A program made the translations under genes and the position numbers. From assembly GCA_036265935.1 (NCBI GenBank), contig DATAOB010000076.1:1-64000 (forward strand): a stretch of 64,000 nucleotides of DNA, in the 5' to 3' direction. Position 1 is the stretch's first letter, and each line of letters starts with the position of its first letter. This document shows, piece by piece, positions 1 to 9,219 of the stretch. A model generated the notes under the pieces. It saw only the letters and a program-made list of their open reading frames with translations. It searched no databases and was not told the origin of the DNA. Origin of the DNA: JAFASC01 sp036265935 (lineage in GTDB: Bacteria; Pseudomonadota; Alphaproteobacteria; Rhizobiales; Beijerinckiaceae).

Positions 1-2345
1 GGCTCAGCGCCGCTGAAATCTACGCGCTCGAGGCGGAGAGCGATCTCGGTCGGCTCATGCAAGCTGCCGCTTCGCGCCGCGATCTCGTGCACGGCGAGCT
101 CGTCTCCTACTCGAAAAAAGTCTTCATTCCGCTGACGCAGCTTTGTCGCGACGTTTGCCATTACTGCACGTTCGCGCATCCGCCGCGCCAAGGCGAGCGC
201 GCCTATCTCTCACTCGACGAGGTTCTGGCGATTGCCGAAGCCGGCGCCGCGCTCGGCTGCAAGGAGGCTCTGTTCACGCTCGGCGACAAGCCGGAACTGC
301 GCTACGCGCAGGCACGCCGCGAACTCGCGGCCCTCGGCCAGGGGTCGACGATTTCTTATCTTGCGGAGGCGGCGAAAGCGGTCCTCGAACGCACGGGTCT
401 CCTGCCGCACGTCAATCCCGGCGTGATGGGTGCGGACGAAATCATGGGCCTGCGGAAGGTCTCCGTCTCGCAGGGCATCATGCTGGAAAACGCGTCGTCG
501 AGGCTGAGCGAGCGCGGCGGTCCGCATTTCGGCTCGCCGGATAAGGAGCCGGCCGCACGCCTTGCGACCATTGGTGCGGCCGGCGAGCAATCGGTGCCGT
601 TCACGACCGGCATCCTCATTGGCATCGGCGAGACGCAGGTGGAGCGGATCGACTCGCTCCTGCGCTTGCGCGATCTGCACGACGAGTTCGGCCATATCCA
701 GGAAATCATCATCCAAAATTTCCGCCCGAAACCGGGAACTCCGATGGCCTTGGCGCCCCCTGCTTCCACGGAAGATCATTTGCGCACGATTGCGCTGGCG
801 CGGCTGATTTTCGCGCCTGAGATGAACATCCAGGCGCCGCCGAATTTAAGTCCCAACGAGCTCGAGCGTCTCATACATGCCGGGATAAACGATTGGGGCG
901 GCGTGTCGCCGCTGACGCCTGATCACGTCAATCCCGAGGCGCCATGGCCGCATCTCGATGAACTCGCACGCCGCACGCGTGAGGCCGGCAAGGTGCTGAT
1001 CGAGCGCCTCGCGATCCATCCCGCTTACGCGCGCGACACGGCGCGGTGGGTCGACAAAAATCTGCATCGGCCCTTGTTGCGCGCGGTCGACGGCGAAGGT
1101 TTTCCGCGCCGCGACGATTGGTGTCCAGGCGCCGTCGTCGATCTGCCGAGAGAGGATGTCGCGCTGATCACGGCGCCGCACGTGCCGCGAAATGGCGAGC
1201 TCTCGCGCATTCTAGCGAAAGCCCAGCGCGGGAGCGCGGCTGACGAACGCGAGATCGTGCGATTGTTCCGCGCCCGCGATGCGGAGTTTTCGGCGGTCTG
1301 CCGCGCCGCCGACGAGCTTCGCCAGGACGTGAACGGCGACATCGTGAGTTATGTCGTCACGCGCAACATCAACTACACCAATATCTGCACGTATCATTGC
1401 CGCTTCTGCGCTTTCTCGAAGGGCAAAACCAGCGACGAGCTGCGCGGCCGTCCATACAATCTGAGCCTCGATGAGGTTGCGACGCGCGTTCGCGAAGCCG
1501 CCTCGCGCGGGGCGAGCGAAGTCTGCATGCAGGGCGGCATCCACCCGGATTTTTCCGGCGCGCACTACATCGAGATTTGCCGGGCGGCGAAGGCGGCAGT
1601 CCCGGAAATCCATGTGCACGCGTTCTCGCCGCTGGAGATTTATCAGGGAGCGCAAACGCTGCGCGTCTCCGTCACCGAATTTCTGTCGGCGCTGAAAGAG
1701 GCGGGGCTCGGCACGGTCCCGGGCACCGCGGCGGAAATCCTCGACGACAAGGTTCGCGCCACGCTCTGTCCCGACAAGCTGAATACCTCGCAATGGCTCG
1801 ACGTCATGCGCGCCGCGCACGAGCTGGGCTTACGCAGCACATCGACGATCATGTTCGGCCACATCGAGGCGTATGAGCACTGGGCGCGCCACCTGATGCG
1901 TCTGCGCGATCTGCAGATCGAGACCGGCGGCATCACCGAGTTCGTGCCGCTGCCCTTCGTGCCGATGGAGGCGCCGATTTACGTGAAGGGGCAGGCGCGC
2001 CGCGGGCCAACCTTCCGTGAGGCGATTCTGATGCATGCGGTCGGGCGGCTGGTGCTCAACCCGCATGTCACGAACATCCAGGTGTCCTGGGTCAAGATGG
2101 GGCGGGCCGGCGCGCGAGCTTGCCTCGATGCCGGCGTGAACGATCTCGGCGGCACGCTCATGGACGAGAGCATCTCGCGCGCCGCCGGCGCCAGCCACGG
2201 GCAGGAGATGAATCCTGCAGAAATGGAAACAATGATCCTGGCGGCAGGACGCATTCCCCGCCAACGGACGACGACTTACGCGTATGTGGAGCGCCGCGAC
2301 TCTCTTCGAACGAGCGAACCTCTCTCCGCCATCGCCGCAGAGTAA
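1..2345 (+). CDS. fbiC: F420 biosynthesis bifunctional FO synthase FbiC (CofG-CofH fusion), 5' end outside window
   Basis: Makes the deazaflavin chromophore FO of coenzyme F420 from tyrosine and a riboflavin-pathway pyrimidine. Two complete radical SAM domains lie in one chain. Counting from the first ATG at 57, the CofG-like half has CRDVCHYC (cysteines near 30, 34, 37) and the CofH-like half has CTYHCRFC (near 444, 448, 451). The frame stays open leftward to base 3 and reads LSAAEIYALEAESDLGRL just before the ATG, which looks like normal FbiC N-terminal sequence, so the true start is upstream and the ATG at 57 is internal. The visible part is about 780 codons; full FbiC proteins are usually 800-860. 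The fused form is typical of actinobacteria and also occurs in scattered proteobacteria. It converges with the broken hydrolase gene 13 bases downstream. Other F420 genes (fbiA, fbiB, cofC/fbiD) are not in the window. Confidence 0.95.
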   Translation, partial: LSAAEIYALEAESDLGRLMQAAASRRDLVHGELVSYSKKVFIPLTQLCRDVCHYCTFAHPPRQGERAYLSLDEVLAIAEAGAALGCKEALFTLGDKPELRYAQARRELAALGQGSTISYLAEAAKAVLERTGLLPHVNPGVMGADEIMGLRKVSVSQGIMLENASSRLSERGGPHFGSPDKEPAARLATIGAAGEQSVPFTTGILIGIGETQVERIDSLLRLRDLHDEFGHIQEIIIQNFRPKPGTPMALAPPASTEDHLRTIALARLIFAPEMNIQAPPNLSPNELERLIHAGINDWGGVSPLTPDHVNPEAPWPHLDELARRTREAGKVLIERLAIHPAYARDTARWVDKNLHRPLLRAVDGEGFPRRDDWCPGAVVDLPREDVALITAPHVPRNGELSRILAKAQRGSAADEREIVRLFRARDAEFSAVCRAADELRQDVNGDIVSYVVTRNINYTNICTYHCRFCAFSKGKTSDELRGRPYNLSLDEVATRVREAASRGASEVCMQGGIHPDFSGAHYIEICRAAKAAVPEIHVHAFSPLEIYQGAQTLRVSVTEFLSALKEAGLGTVPGTAAEILDDKVRATLCPDKLNTSQWLDVMRAAHELGLRSTSTIMFGHIEAYEHWARHLMRLRDLQIETGGITEFVPLPFVPMEAPIYVKGQARRGPTFREAILMHAVGRLVLNPHVTNIQVSWVKMGRAGARACLDAGVNDLGGTLMDESISRAAGASHGQEMNPAEMETMILAAGRIPRQRTTTYAYVERRDSLRTSEPLSAIAAE

Positions 2346-2358
2346 CTGTCCGACGCGC

Positions 2359-3699
2359 TCAGGACATCAGCTCGATGATCGAGATGTGGTTGTCCCGCGC
2401 TGGCCATGGCCGCGCCGCGACGCGCTCCAAATTGAACTCGCCGATGATCGGGCGGCCGACGAAATTCGTAAGCCGCAATGTCGTGATCGAGTCCGTCGGC
2501 ATGCCGGACTTCACATCATCCGGCTCTTTGCCGTCGAGGATCACCACGTCACGCGGAATGCCGAAATAACCACGGGGGCGCGACATCAGGACGACGGCCT
2601 CGCTTCCTTGATCGGGCGGGCCAATCGGCCGGCCGGGGCGCAGGTGCACGATATCGGCGGAGCGCGGGAACGGCGTCATGTGGATATGCGTCACCGGATG
2701 ATGCGGCGCGCTGATCACAAATTCCAGATAGGTGTCGGGCGTGGTCGTCACCGCGCCCCAGGCGCCGTCGCCGCCGGTCTCCTTTGCTGTAGAGCGGGTC
2801 GCCCTGCCGCTCGCCCGTCTCGGAGGAGACCGCAAACACCTGCACATTCGCCCCCGCCACGGGCCGGTTCGTCGGTACGCCGCCGGGAAAGCCGGTGACC
2901 ATACCGCTGAGCGTTACCTCCTTTTCCGGCACGATTGCGAGCCGCGAAGGCTCCCGCCCGGCCACAAACTCGTAGATTTCGCGGAAGGCGCGCGGACTCG
3001 TCGCCGTCTCGCGATGATCGACCGGGCCAGGACCAGGTTGGTCGCCCCTTTCAGGGCCGGACCCTCCGCGGTGATTCCGGTCGGAACGCCCGGGCGCCCG
3101 AGAAAGCGGCCGTCCGGCTGGGCATATTTATCCAAGCCGTCGCTGCGCAACGTCAGGAACGCCGGGCCTGGCACGACCTCGCTTTCACCCCTATTGAGCC
3201 GGCTCAGGGATGCTCCGCGCCCGTTGAACTCGTTGCCGAGCGTCGCCTCCCAGTCGAAAACGCCGTGATTGGGCGTGCCGCAGAGGACCACGTGACTGAC
3301 ATTGGCGGCGCGTTCGGGCGCGCTGACGTAATTGCGGATGGCATTGCCGCCGCGCGATAAGCCGACGAGGGCGAGACGCGGGGTCCCGCTCGCTGTCCGG
3401 ATCCGGTCAACCGCCTCTGAAAGTTCGCGCAGCTGATCTTCCGTCGAGGAGCGGTTCGGTTGCGCTACGGCATCGACATCGCGGGCCAACGGATCACTGA
3501 AGTTGATGGCGTGCAGGCGATCGCGGCGATAGCCGTTGCTCTCGAAGCGCCAGAGCGTCGTCAGCCAAGTCGGCGCCTGATCGCCGTTGCTATGCACGAA
3601 GAGGATGGGGAGGTCGCCGAAGGTCTGCCCGAGAGCCGGGAAAGCCGGCCATGCCGACATCGCGGCGACGCCGCCCAGGAAATGCCGGCGATTGAGCAT
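2359..3699 (-). pseudogene. TAT-exported alpha/beta hydrolase, disrupted by two compensating frameshifts
   Basis: Start ATG at 3699 follows GGGGAGAAG. The protein begins MLNRRHFLGGVAAMSAWPAF, a twin-arginine signal peptide with a cleavage region ending ALGQ. A hydrolase fold follows, with LFVHSNGDQAP and the nucleophile elbow LVGLSRGGNA. Coding then changes frame twice. Near 3022-3025 one G seems to be missing (LVLA then VDHRETATSPRAF), and near 2780-2782 one G seems to be extra (GDPLYSK then ETGGDGAWGAV). The outer parts share a frame and only about 240 bases between them are shifted, yet the shifted part is clearly coding (EIYEFVAGREPSRLA, EVTLSGMVTGFPGGVPTN). The C-terminus runs to NHISIIELMS. 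As sequenced the product stops near 2914. This is either real decay or two indel errors. Substrate unknown; polyester or lipid esters are possible. Confidence 0.75.
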
Positions 3700-3898
3700 C
3701 GGTCTTCTCCCCGCTGATCCCGTTCGGTCTGCCACTCAGCGTCGGTTCATATCGAAGCTGCTCATATCGCGGCTGCCAAGCACAGGCGGGCACCCCCCTG
3801 CCGCCTGCCTCGACAAAAAAGTCGAGCTTCATGGGAACCTGCGGCACCGCTTCAGCGTAACAGCAAAAGAAGCAGCTTGGCTGCTCCGGGGAGGAGCT

Positions 3899-4279
3899 AT
3901 GACCCTGATCAACTGGTGCGACGCCTTGGTCATCGGCGCGCCTCTCGTCTGGCTGATCGTGACGTTCGGCATGCGCTGGACGGCTTCGCCCGAGGACCTC
4001 GGCTGTGTCCTGCTCAAGCAGAAAGCCGCGGCGCTCGGCGTCGACGTGAACCGCATCCCAGACCCCGCCTGGTACGCGATCGTCGACATGAGCATCGCCT
4101 CGGCTAAGGACCGCGCCCTGTGCGCGCGGAGCGCGGCCGATCAGCCCGCCCGCTACTGGAAGGCCAATCTCGCCGGCGCCTTGGAGGAAGAGGCGGTGGA
4201 GATTTCAAAATTCATGCAAGGGTCGGCCTGCAGCGGCCGCTCCGTCGCGCCGCATATTCTGATGGAGTACCGGGTCTGA
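3899..4279 (+). CDS. hypothetical protein with one N-terminal membrane segment, 126 aa
   Basis: I do not recognise this family. The ATG is preceded by GGGGAGGAG at good spacing, which supports this start over longer upstream options. Residues about 8-26 (LVIGAPLVWLIVTFGM) are hydrophobic enough for one membrane segment. The rest is soluble and alpha-helical looking, with three cysteines (CVLLK, CARSA, GSACSG) and an acidic stretch LEEEAVEISKFM. It lies alone between the hydrolase gene, transcribed the other way, and the PsiF-like gene, transcribed the same way. The neighbours give no functional hint. Confidence 0.6.
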   Translation: MTLINWCDALVIGAPLVWLIVTFGMRWTASPEDLGCVLLKQKAAALGVDVNRIPDPAWYAIVDMSIASAKDRALCARSAADQPARYWKANLAGALEEEAVEISKFMQGSACSGRSVAPHILMEYRV

Positions 4280-4369
4280 AGCCGGGACCGCGCAGCCGTA
4301 AAGCGGGCTGTTGCCTAACTGCTTGGAGCAGATAGGCTGAGCACTCACGCAAGGTCTAGGGAGCCTCAT

Positions 4370-4615
4370 ATGCGAGCCGTCGCCATCTCAATCGTTCTCT
4401 TGCTCGGAATCCTCCCCGCTGCGGCGCAAACCGCCACCTGCAAATCGCAAGCGAGCGAGAAGAAATTGGCAGGCGCGGCGCTGAAAAGCTTTATGACGAA
4501 ATGCGAGAAGGATTCGAAAGCGACCTGCGATGCATCGGCGACGGAGAAAAAGCTTTCCGGCGCTGCCCGCAACAGCTTTACCAAGAAATGCGTCAACGAC
4601 GCCGTGGGAACTTAG
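4370..4615 (+). CDS. PsiF-repeat small secreted protein, 81 aa
   Basis: A signal peptide (MRAVAISIVLLLGILPAAAQ) is followed by two copies of the PsiF repeat: EKKLAGAALKSFMTKCEKD and EKKLSGAARNSFTKKCVND. Each repeat carries the family signature K-L-x-G-A-A-x-x-S-F-x-x-K-C, with a partner cysteine before it. Family members are small periplasmic proteins of unknown function; the E. coli member PsiF is induced by phosphate starvation. TAGGGAG lies just upstream of the ATG. The length fits the family. Confidence 0.8.
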   Translation: MRAVAISIVLLLGILPAAAQTATCKSQASEKKLAGAALKSFMTKCEKDSKATCDASATEKKLSGAARNSFTKKCVNDAVGT

Positions 4616-4784
4616 CGGCACGCGCGCGCGCCGCGGTCTCAGCTTCATTCTCGACAGGATCGGGTAAAGCCGGATAGGTCTGAGCCTCGGCATTGGCCTC
4701 ACGGGCGAAGCTGGCGCGGGCCTGTTTGCCCGCGCGGATCACGGCGGCCACCAAGAGCCGTCGGATCAGAGAGGAAGCGGCGGG

Positions 4785-5834
4785 ATGAGCGAAGCGCGGG
4801 ACATGCTGGTCGCGACAGCCGAGCGTCTCTTCCAGGATTACTGCACGCCCGAGCTTTTGAAGGCGAGCAACAAGGGCCCGCTGTCGCCGAATCTCTGGTC
4901 CGCGCTGAGCGATGCGGGCCTCACCAAGGCGCTTGTCTCCGAGCGCGCTGGCGGTGCGGGCGTCGATCTCGCTGATGGTCTGGCGCTGCTGATCGAAGCC
5001 GGGCGTTTCTCGGTGCCGGCGCCGCTTGCCCAAACGATGATTGCCGGGTGGCTGCTCGACCGCGCGGGCTTGCCGGTGCCGGCGAGCGTGCTGACGTTTG
5101 CAGTGCCGCCTGCAGCGCGAGCCGTCACGATCACACGCGACGGCGACATACTTCTTCTCACCGGAAAGCTCGCCCGCGTCCCGTGGGCGAAAGATGCAGT
5201 CGGGCTCGTCCTGCTTGCCAGCGAGGGCGAAAAGCCGATGGTCGCCTACGTGCCACGCGATGAATATCACGCCGTCGCCGGGTACAATCTCGCCGGCGAG
5301 CCGCGCGATGAGGTCGACTTCGCGTCCGCGCGCGCCGAAGCGGCGGCGAGCGATCTCGATGTCGAGGATTGGCGCGCGCTCGGTGCGATTGCGCGCAGCG
5401 CGCAAATGGCCGGCGCGATGCAGAGGCTGCTCGCATTGAGCGTGCAATACGCGCAGGAGCGCGTGCAGTTCGGCCGGCCGATCGGCAAATTCCAGGCGAT
5501 TCAGCAAAGTTTGGCGGCGCTGGCCGGACAGGCGGCTGCAGCAATTGCGGCCGCCGATGGCGCGATCGAAGCCGCGCCACGCGATCTGCGCTCGCCGCTG
5601 ATAGCCGCGGCAAAGATCCGCTGCGGCGAGGCGGCCGGCATCGGCGCGGCAATCGCGCATCAGGTTCATGGCGCGATCGGGTTTACGCAGGAGCACAGCC
5701 TACACTACAGCACGCGGCGTCTGTGGTCGTGGCGCGACGAGTTCGGCAATGAAGCGGAGTGGTCGGCGATGCTCGGCGCGCGTGCGGCGAAGGCCGGCGC
5801 AGACCAGCTCTGGTCGATGATCACGGCGGCGTGA
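4785..5834 (+). CDS. acyl-CoA dehydrogenase (short, paralogue 1), 349 aa
   Basis: FAD-dependent alpha,beta-dehydrogenation of an acyl-CoA. The N-terminal helical domain includes LWSALSDAGLTKALVSERAG, a middle beta domain follows, and the C-terminal helical domain includes RVQFGRPIGKFQAIQQSLA and HQVHGAIGFTQEHSLHYSTR, both typical of the family. At 349 residues it is shorter than usual (380-400). In pimeloyl-CoA and steroid degradation, similar short proteins pair with a longer paralogue as heteromeric enzymes, and a 384-residue paralogue lies two genes downstream. First gene of a six-gene co-directional set; the next gene starts 7 bases after its stop. The physiological acyl-CoA cannot be read from sequence. 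Confidence 0.88.
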   Translation: MSEARDMLVATAERLFQDYCTPELLKASNKGPLSPNLWSALSDAGLTKALVSERAGGAGVDLADGLALLIEAGRFSVPAPLAQTMIAGWLLDRAGLPVPASVLTFAVPPAARAVTITRDGDILLLTGKLARVPWAKDAVGLVLLASEGEKPMVAYVPRDEYHAVAGYNLAGEPRDEVDFASARAEAAASDLDVEDWRALGAIARSAQMAGAMQRLLALSVQYAQERVQFGRPIGKFQAIQQSLAALAGQAAAAIAAADGAIEAAPRDLRSPLIAAAKIRCGEAAGIGAAIAHQVHGAIGFTQEHSLHYSTRRLWSWRDEFGNEAEWSAMLGARAAKAGADQLWSMITAA

Positions 5835-5840
5835 CGCGCA

Positions 5841-8060
5841 ATGTCGCTCGCTTCGCCAAGGTTCGACGAAGATGCACGCGGAACGGACGTTACGCGTACG
5901 CGTCCGCTCGATTCTTTCTTCGCGCCGCAAAGCATCGCCATCATCGGCGCCTCGCCGGACGCGAAAAAAATTCGCGGCCTTTTGCAGACCATGCTGCAGA
6001 AGAACGACTATCCGGGAAAACTTTATCCCGTTAATCCGAGCTACGAAGAAATCGCCGGCGTGCGCTGCTTTCCTTCAATCGGCGCCATAGGTCAGCCGGT
6101 CGACCTCGCGCTGATCGCCATTCCCGCCGCCGGCGTGCTGCAATCGCTGGAAGAATGCGCGCGGGCCGGCGTCCGCAATTGCGTGATCATCTCGTCCGGG
6201 TTCGCCGAGGAGGGCGGCAGCCGCGCCGGCCTGCAGCGCGACATCGCGGCGCTGGCGCGGCGTACTGGCATGCGCATTTCCGGCCCGAATGCCGAAGGCT
6301 TTTACAACGAGATCGGCCGGGTCGCCGCGACTTTCAGCCCGGCTGTCGATGTCAGACCAGGCGCGGCGCGGCTCGTCGTAACGACGCGCCGTATCGGCAT
6401 CGTCGCGCAGAGCGGCGGCATCGGCTTCGCGCTCTATAATCGCGGCCGCGGAATGGGACTGAGCTTCAGCTATGTCGTCTCCACCGGCAACGAGGTCGAT
6501 CTCGGAATCGGCGATTTTCTAGACCACATGGTGCGTGATGAAACGACCGATGTCATCATGCTGTTTCTGGAAAGCGTGCGCGATCCGAAGACGTTTCTCA
6601 GGGCGGCGGAGGAAGCGTCGCGCATCGGCAAGCCTGTCATTGTCGCCAAGGTCGGCAAATCCGGCGCCGGCGAGCGCGCCGCCGCCTCGCATACGGCGAG
6701 CATGACCGGATGGAACGCCGCCTACCACGCGGTGTTCGCGAAATACGGCTTCATCGAAGCGCACGATCCGGAAGAAGCGGTGGCAGTCGCGGCAGCTTTG
6801 ACGTGCGCGCCCTTGCCTAGCGGCAATCGCGCTGCGGTGATCACGGCATCGGGCGGCGCCGGCGCGTGGGCGGCCGACGTGCTCTCGACGAACGGCCTCG
6901 CCGTGCCGGAGCTGTCGGTGGAATTGCAGGGGAAGATCGCGGCGCTGATTCCGTCTTATGGATCGCCGCGCAATCCGATTGACGTCACCGCGCAGGCGAT
7001 CCAAACCGGGGGCTTGCAAAAAGCCATCGCGCTTCTGAACGCGGCGGACGAGATCGACATCGTCGTTCTTGTCGTGTCGCTGGCGAGCGAGCATCGCGTG
7101 CTTTTCGATGTCGCCGTGATGCACGCGCTCGTGCAATCACGGCGAAAGCCGATCCTAGTCTACAGCTATACGATTCCCTCCTCGTTAGGCCGCGGCAAAG
7201 TCGCTGAGGCCGGTCTGCCGGTCTATGCGAGCCTCGCCGATCTCGGCAAAGCCGCGCATCATCTTGTCGCGCGCACGCGCTTCGTTCCGCCGGCGGAGGT
7301 GAGACGCGAGCACCTGCAAATTCCCGCCGGGCTGCTGCAACGCGCCAGCGTCGGCTCGGGCTGCTTGTCCGAATACGATTCGAAGCGGCTCCTGCAGGCC
7401 TACGGAATCGTGCTGCCAAACGAGCGGCTGGTGGAGAGCGCCGAAGGACTCAACCGCGCCATGAGCGAGGTCGGTTTTCCCCTTGCGCTAAAAATCCAGT
7501 CAACCGATCTGCCGCATAAGAGCGAGGTTGGCGGCGTCGCGCTGGCGATCGAGGACAAAGAGAGCGGCCGCGAAGCGTATCGGGTGATGCTCGATACTGT
7601 AAGAGCGCTGCGCCCGGATGCGGCACTCCAAGGCGTGCTGGTGACTCCTATGTCTGCGCGGGGCGTCGAGATGATCGTCGGCACCATTCGCGACGAGCTG
7701 TTCGGGCCGATCGTGATGGTCGGCTTCGGCGGCATCATAACGGAACTCTTCAACGACGTCGTCTATCGGCCGGCGCCGGTCAGCCAGGCCGAAGCGGAGG
7801 CGATGCTCGGCGAATTGCAATCGGCGCCGCTTTTGCGCGGTTTTCGCGGCGCCCCGCCGGCGGACGCGGCGGCGCTGTCGGCGTTGATCGCGCGGCTCTC
7901 GCTCATCGCCCACGCGCTGCCGGAGATCGGGGAAATCGAGCTGAACCCGGTTATCGTTCACCCCGAAGGTCGCGGCATCACCATCGTCGATGCCCTTGTT
8001 GTAACAAAGCAGATCGCGGCCCAGCGTCACGCGACGAAAGCGCTCCCATGCACGCATTGA
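5841..8060 (+). CDS. acyl-CoA synthetase, ADP-forming type (CoA-binding plus ATP-grasp fusion), 739 aa
   Basis: Nucleoside-diphosphate-forming acyl-CoA ligase of the acetate-CoA ligase (ACD) superfamily. The N-terminal CoA-binding Rossmann domain has SFFAPQSIAIIGASPDAKK and GPNAEGF. The ligase-CoA domain has the phosphohistidine-type motif AASHTASMTGWNAAYHAVF. The C-terminal ATP-grasp domain starts near SEYDSKRLLQAYGIVLP and contains ALKIQSTDLPHKSEVGGVAL. The order alpha then beta in one chain matches fused bacterial members of about 700 residues. The 3' end overlaps the next gene by 13 bases, so translation is probably coupled. It sits between two acyl-CoA dehydrogenases and upstream of an enoyl-CoA hydratase, which suggests it activates the acid, or conserves energy from the acyl-CoA, degraded by this operon. 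Confidence 0.9.
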   Translation: MSLASPRFDEDARGTDVTRTRPLDSFFAPQSIAIIGASPDAKKIRGLLQTMLQKNDYPGKLYPVNPSYEEIAGVRCFPSIGAIGQPVDLALIAIPAAGVLQSLEECARAGVRNCVIISSGFAEEGGSRAGLQRDIAALARRTGMRISGPNAEGFYNEIGRVAATFSPAVDVRPGAARLVVTTRRIGIVAQSGGIGFALYNRGRGMGLSFSYVVSTGNEVDLGIGDFLDHMVRDETTDVIMLFLESVRDPKTFLRAAEEASRIGKPVIVAKVGKSGAGERAAASHTASMTGWNAAYHAVFAKYGFIEAHDPEEAVAVAAALTCAPLPSGNRAAVITASGGAGAWAADVLSTNGLAVPELSVELQGKIAALIPSYGSPRNPIDVTAQAIQTGGLQKAIALLNAADEIDIVVLVVSLASEHRVLFDVAVMHALVQSRRKPILVYSYTIPSSLGRGKVAEAGLPVYASLADLGKAAHHLVARTRFVPPAEVRREHLQIPAGLLQRASVGSGCLSEYDSKRLLQAYGIVLPNERLVESAEGLNRAMSEVGFPLALKIQSTDLPHKSEVGGVALAIEDKESGREAYRVMLDTVRALRPDAALQGVLVTPMSARGVEMIVGTIRDELFGPIVMVGFGGIITELFNDVVYRPAPVSQAEAEAMLGELQSAPLLRGFRGAPPADAAALSALIARLSLIAHALPEIGEIELNPVIVHPEGRGITIVDALVVTKQIAAQRHATKALPCTH

Positions 8061-9202
8061 GCTTCACCACGCCGCCGCATTCGCCGCAGGCCGAGGCGCT
8101 GCGCCGCGAAGTGCGTGCGTTCTTGGCAAAAGAGATTGCCAGCCGCACGCCGCAGCAGCGCGGCCGCTCGTGGGGCGGCTTCGACGCCGAATTCAGCCGC
8201 AAGATGGGTGCGCAGGGCTGGATCGCCATGACCTGGCCAAAGCGCTATGGCGGACATGAGCGCAGCGCGCTCGAGCGCTACGTCGTGCTCGAGGAAATGC
8301 TTGCCGCCGGCGCGCCGGTCGGCGGCCATTGGGTGGCCGACCGCCAAAGCGGACCGCTGCTCCTGCGCGTCGGCACCGACAAACAAAAAGACGACATCCT
8401 GCCGCGTATCGCCGCCGGCGAATGCTATTTCTGCATCGGCATGAGCGAGCCGGATTCGGGCTCCGATCTCGCCTCGGTGCGAACGCGCGCCAGTGCCGTG
8501 CAGGGTGGTTTCCTCGTCAACGGCACGAAAGTGTGGACCACGAACGCGCATCGCTGCCACTACATGATCCTGCTTTGCCGCACCGGCGACAAAGGCGAGG
8601 AGCGCCATGCCGGTCTGACGCAGTTTCTCGTCGACCTGAAGAACATCGACAGCGGACTGGAGATCCGGCCGATCCTCGATTTGAGCGGCGAGCATCATTT
8701 CAACGAGGTCGTGTTCACCGACATGTTCCTGCCGGAAGACGCGGTGTTGGGGTCGCTCGGCAGCGGCTGGGAACAGGTGACAAGCGAGCTCGCCTTCGAG
8801 CGCAGCGGGCCGGAGCGGTTCTTGTCATCGTTCACGCTGCTCGTCGAATTGACGCGGGCGCTTGGACCGGCGCCGTCGGAGCGCGCCGCGATCGCGCTCG
8901 GCCGGCTGGTCGCGCATGTGCTGACGTTACGGCGCCTGTCGCGTTCCGTCGCCGGCATGTTGCAGGCCGGACAGAACCCGGCGATCCAGGCGGCGCTTGT
9001 GAAGGACGTCGGCACCGGGTTCGAGCAGGAGATACCCGAAATCGCGCGAATGTTAATCGCGGCGGAGCCCGACAGCCAATCGACGCAGACTTTCCTCGCC
9101 GTGCTGGCGCATACGATCCTGCATGCGCCGTCGTTCACGTTGCGCGGCGGCACGCGCGAAATCTTGCGCGGCATGATCGCCCGCGGCCTGGGCCTGCGCT
9201 GA
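8048..9202 (+). CDS. acyl-CoA dehydrogenase (paralogue 2), 384 aa
   Basis: Full-length acyl-CoA dehydrogenase. The N-terminal domain includes GAQGWIAMTWPKRYGG, the FAD/substrate loop is CIGMSEPDSGSDLASVRTRA, and the C-terminus ends with RGGTREILRGMIARGLGLR, the signature of the long subunit of pimeloyl-CoA-type dehydrogenases. The usual YEGT-type glutamate position reads RGGT here, so the catalytic base may lie elsewhere or be supplied by the partner subunit; this is inference. It overlaps the upstream ligase gene by 13 bases and is followed 17 bases later by an enoyl-CoA hydratase. Confidence 0.9.
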   Translation: MHALSFTTPPHSPQAEALRREVRAFLAKEIASRTPQQRGRSWGGFDAEFSRKMGAQGWIAMTWPKRYGGHERSALERYVVLEEMLAAGAPVGGHWVADRQSGPLLLRVGTDKQKDDILPRIAAGECYFCIGMSEPDSGSDLASVRTRASAVQGGFLVNGTKVWTTNAHRCHYMILLCRTGDKGEERHAGLTQFLVDLKNIDSGLEIRPILDLSGEHHFNEVVFTDMFLPEDAVLGSLGSGWEQVTSELAFERSGPERFLSSFTLLVELTRALGPAPSERAAIALGRLVAHVLTLRRLSRSVAGMLQAGQNPAIQAALVKDVGTGFEQEIPEIARMLIAAEPDSQSTQTFLAVLAHTILHAPSFTLRGGTREILRGMIARGLGLR

Positions 9203-9219
9203 ATTACTGGAGCCGATGG

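Noticed and set aside
4593..5696. Long reverse-strand open frame (367 codons) opposite the first acyl-CoA dehydrogenase
   Set aside because: Arg/Ala-rich, low-complexity translation without domains; it is the antisense shadow expected in GC-rich coding DNA over a well-supported gene.
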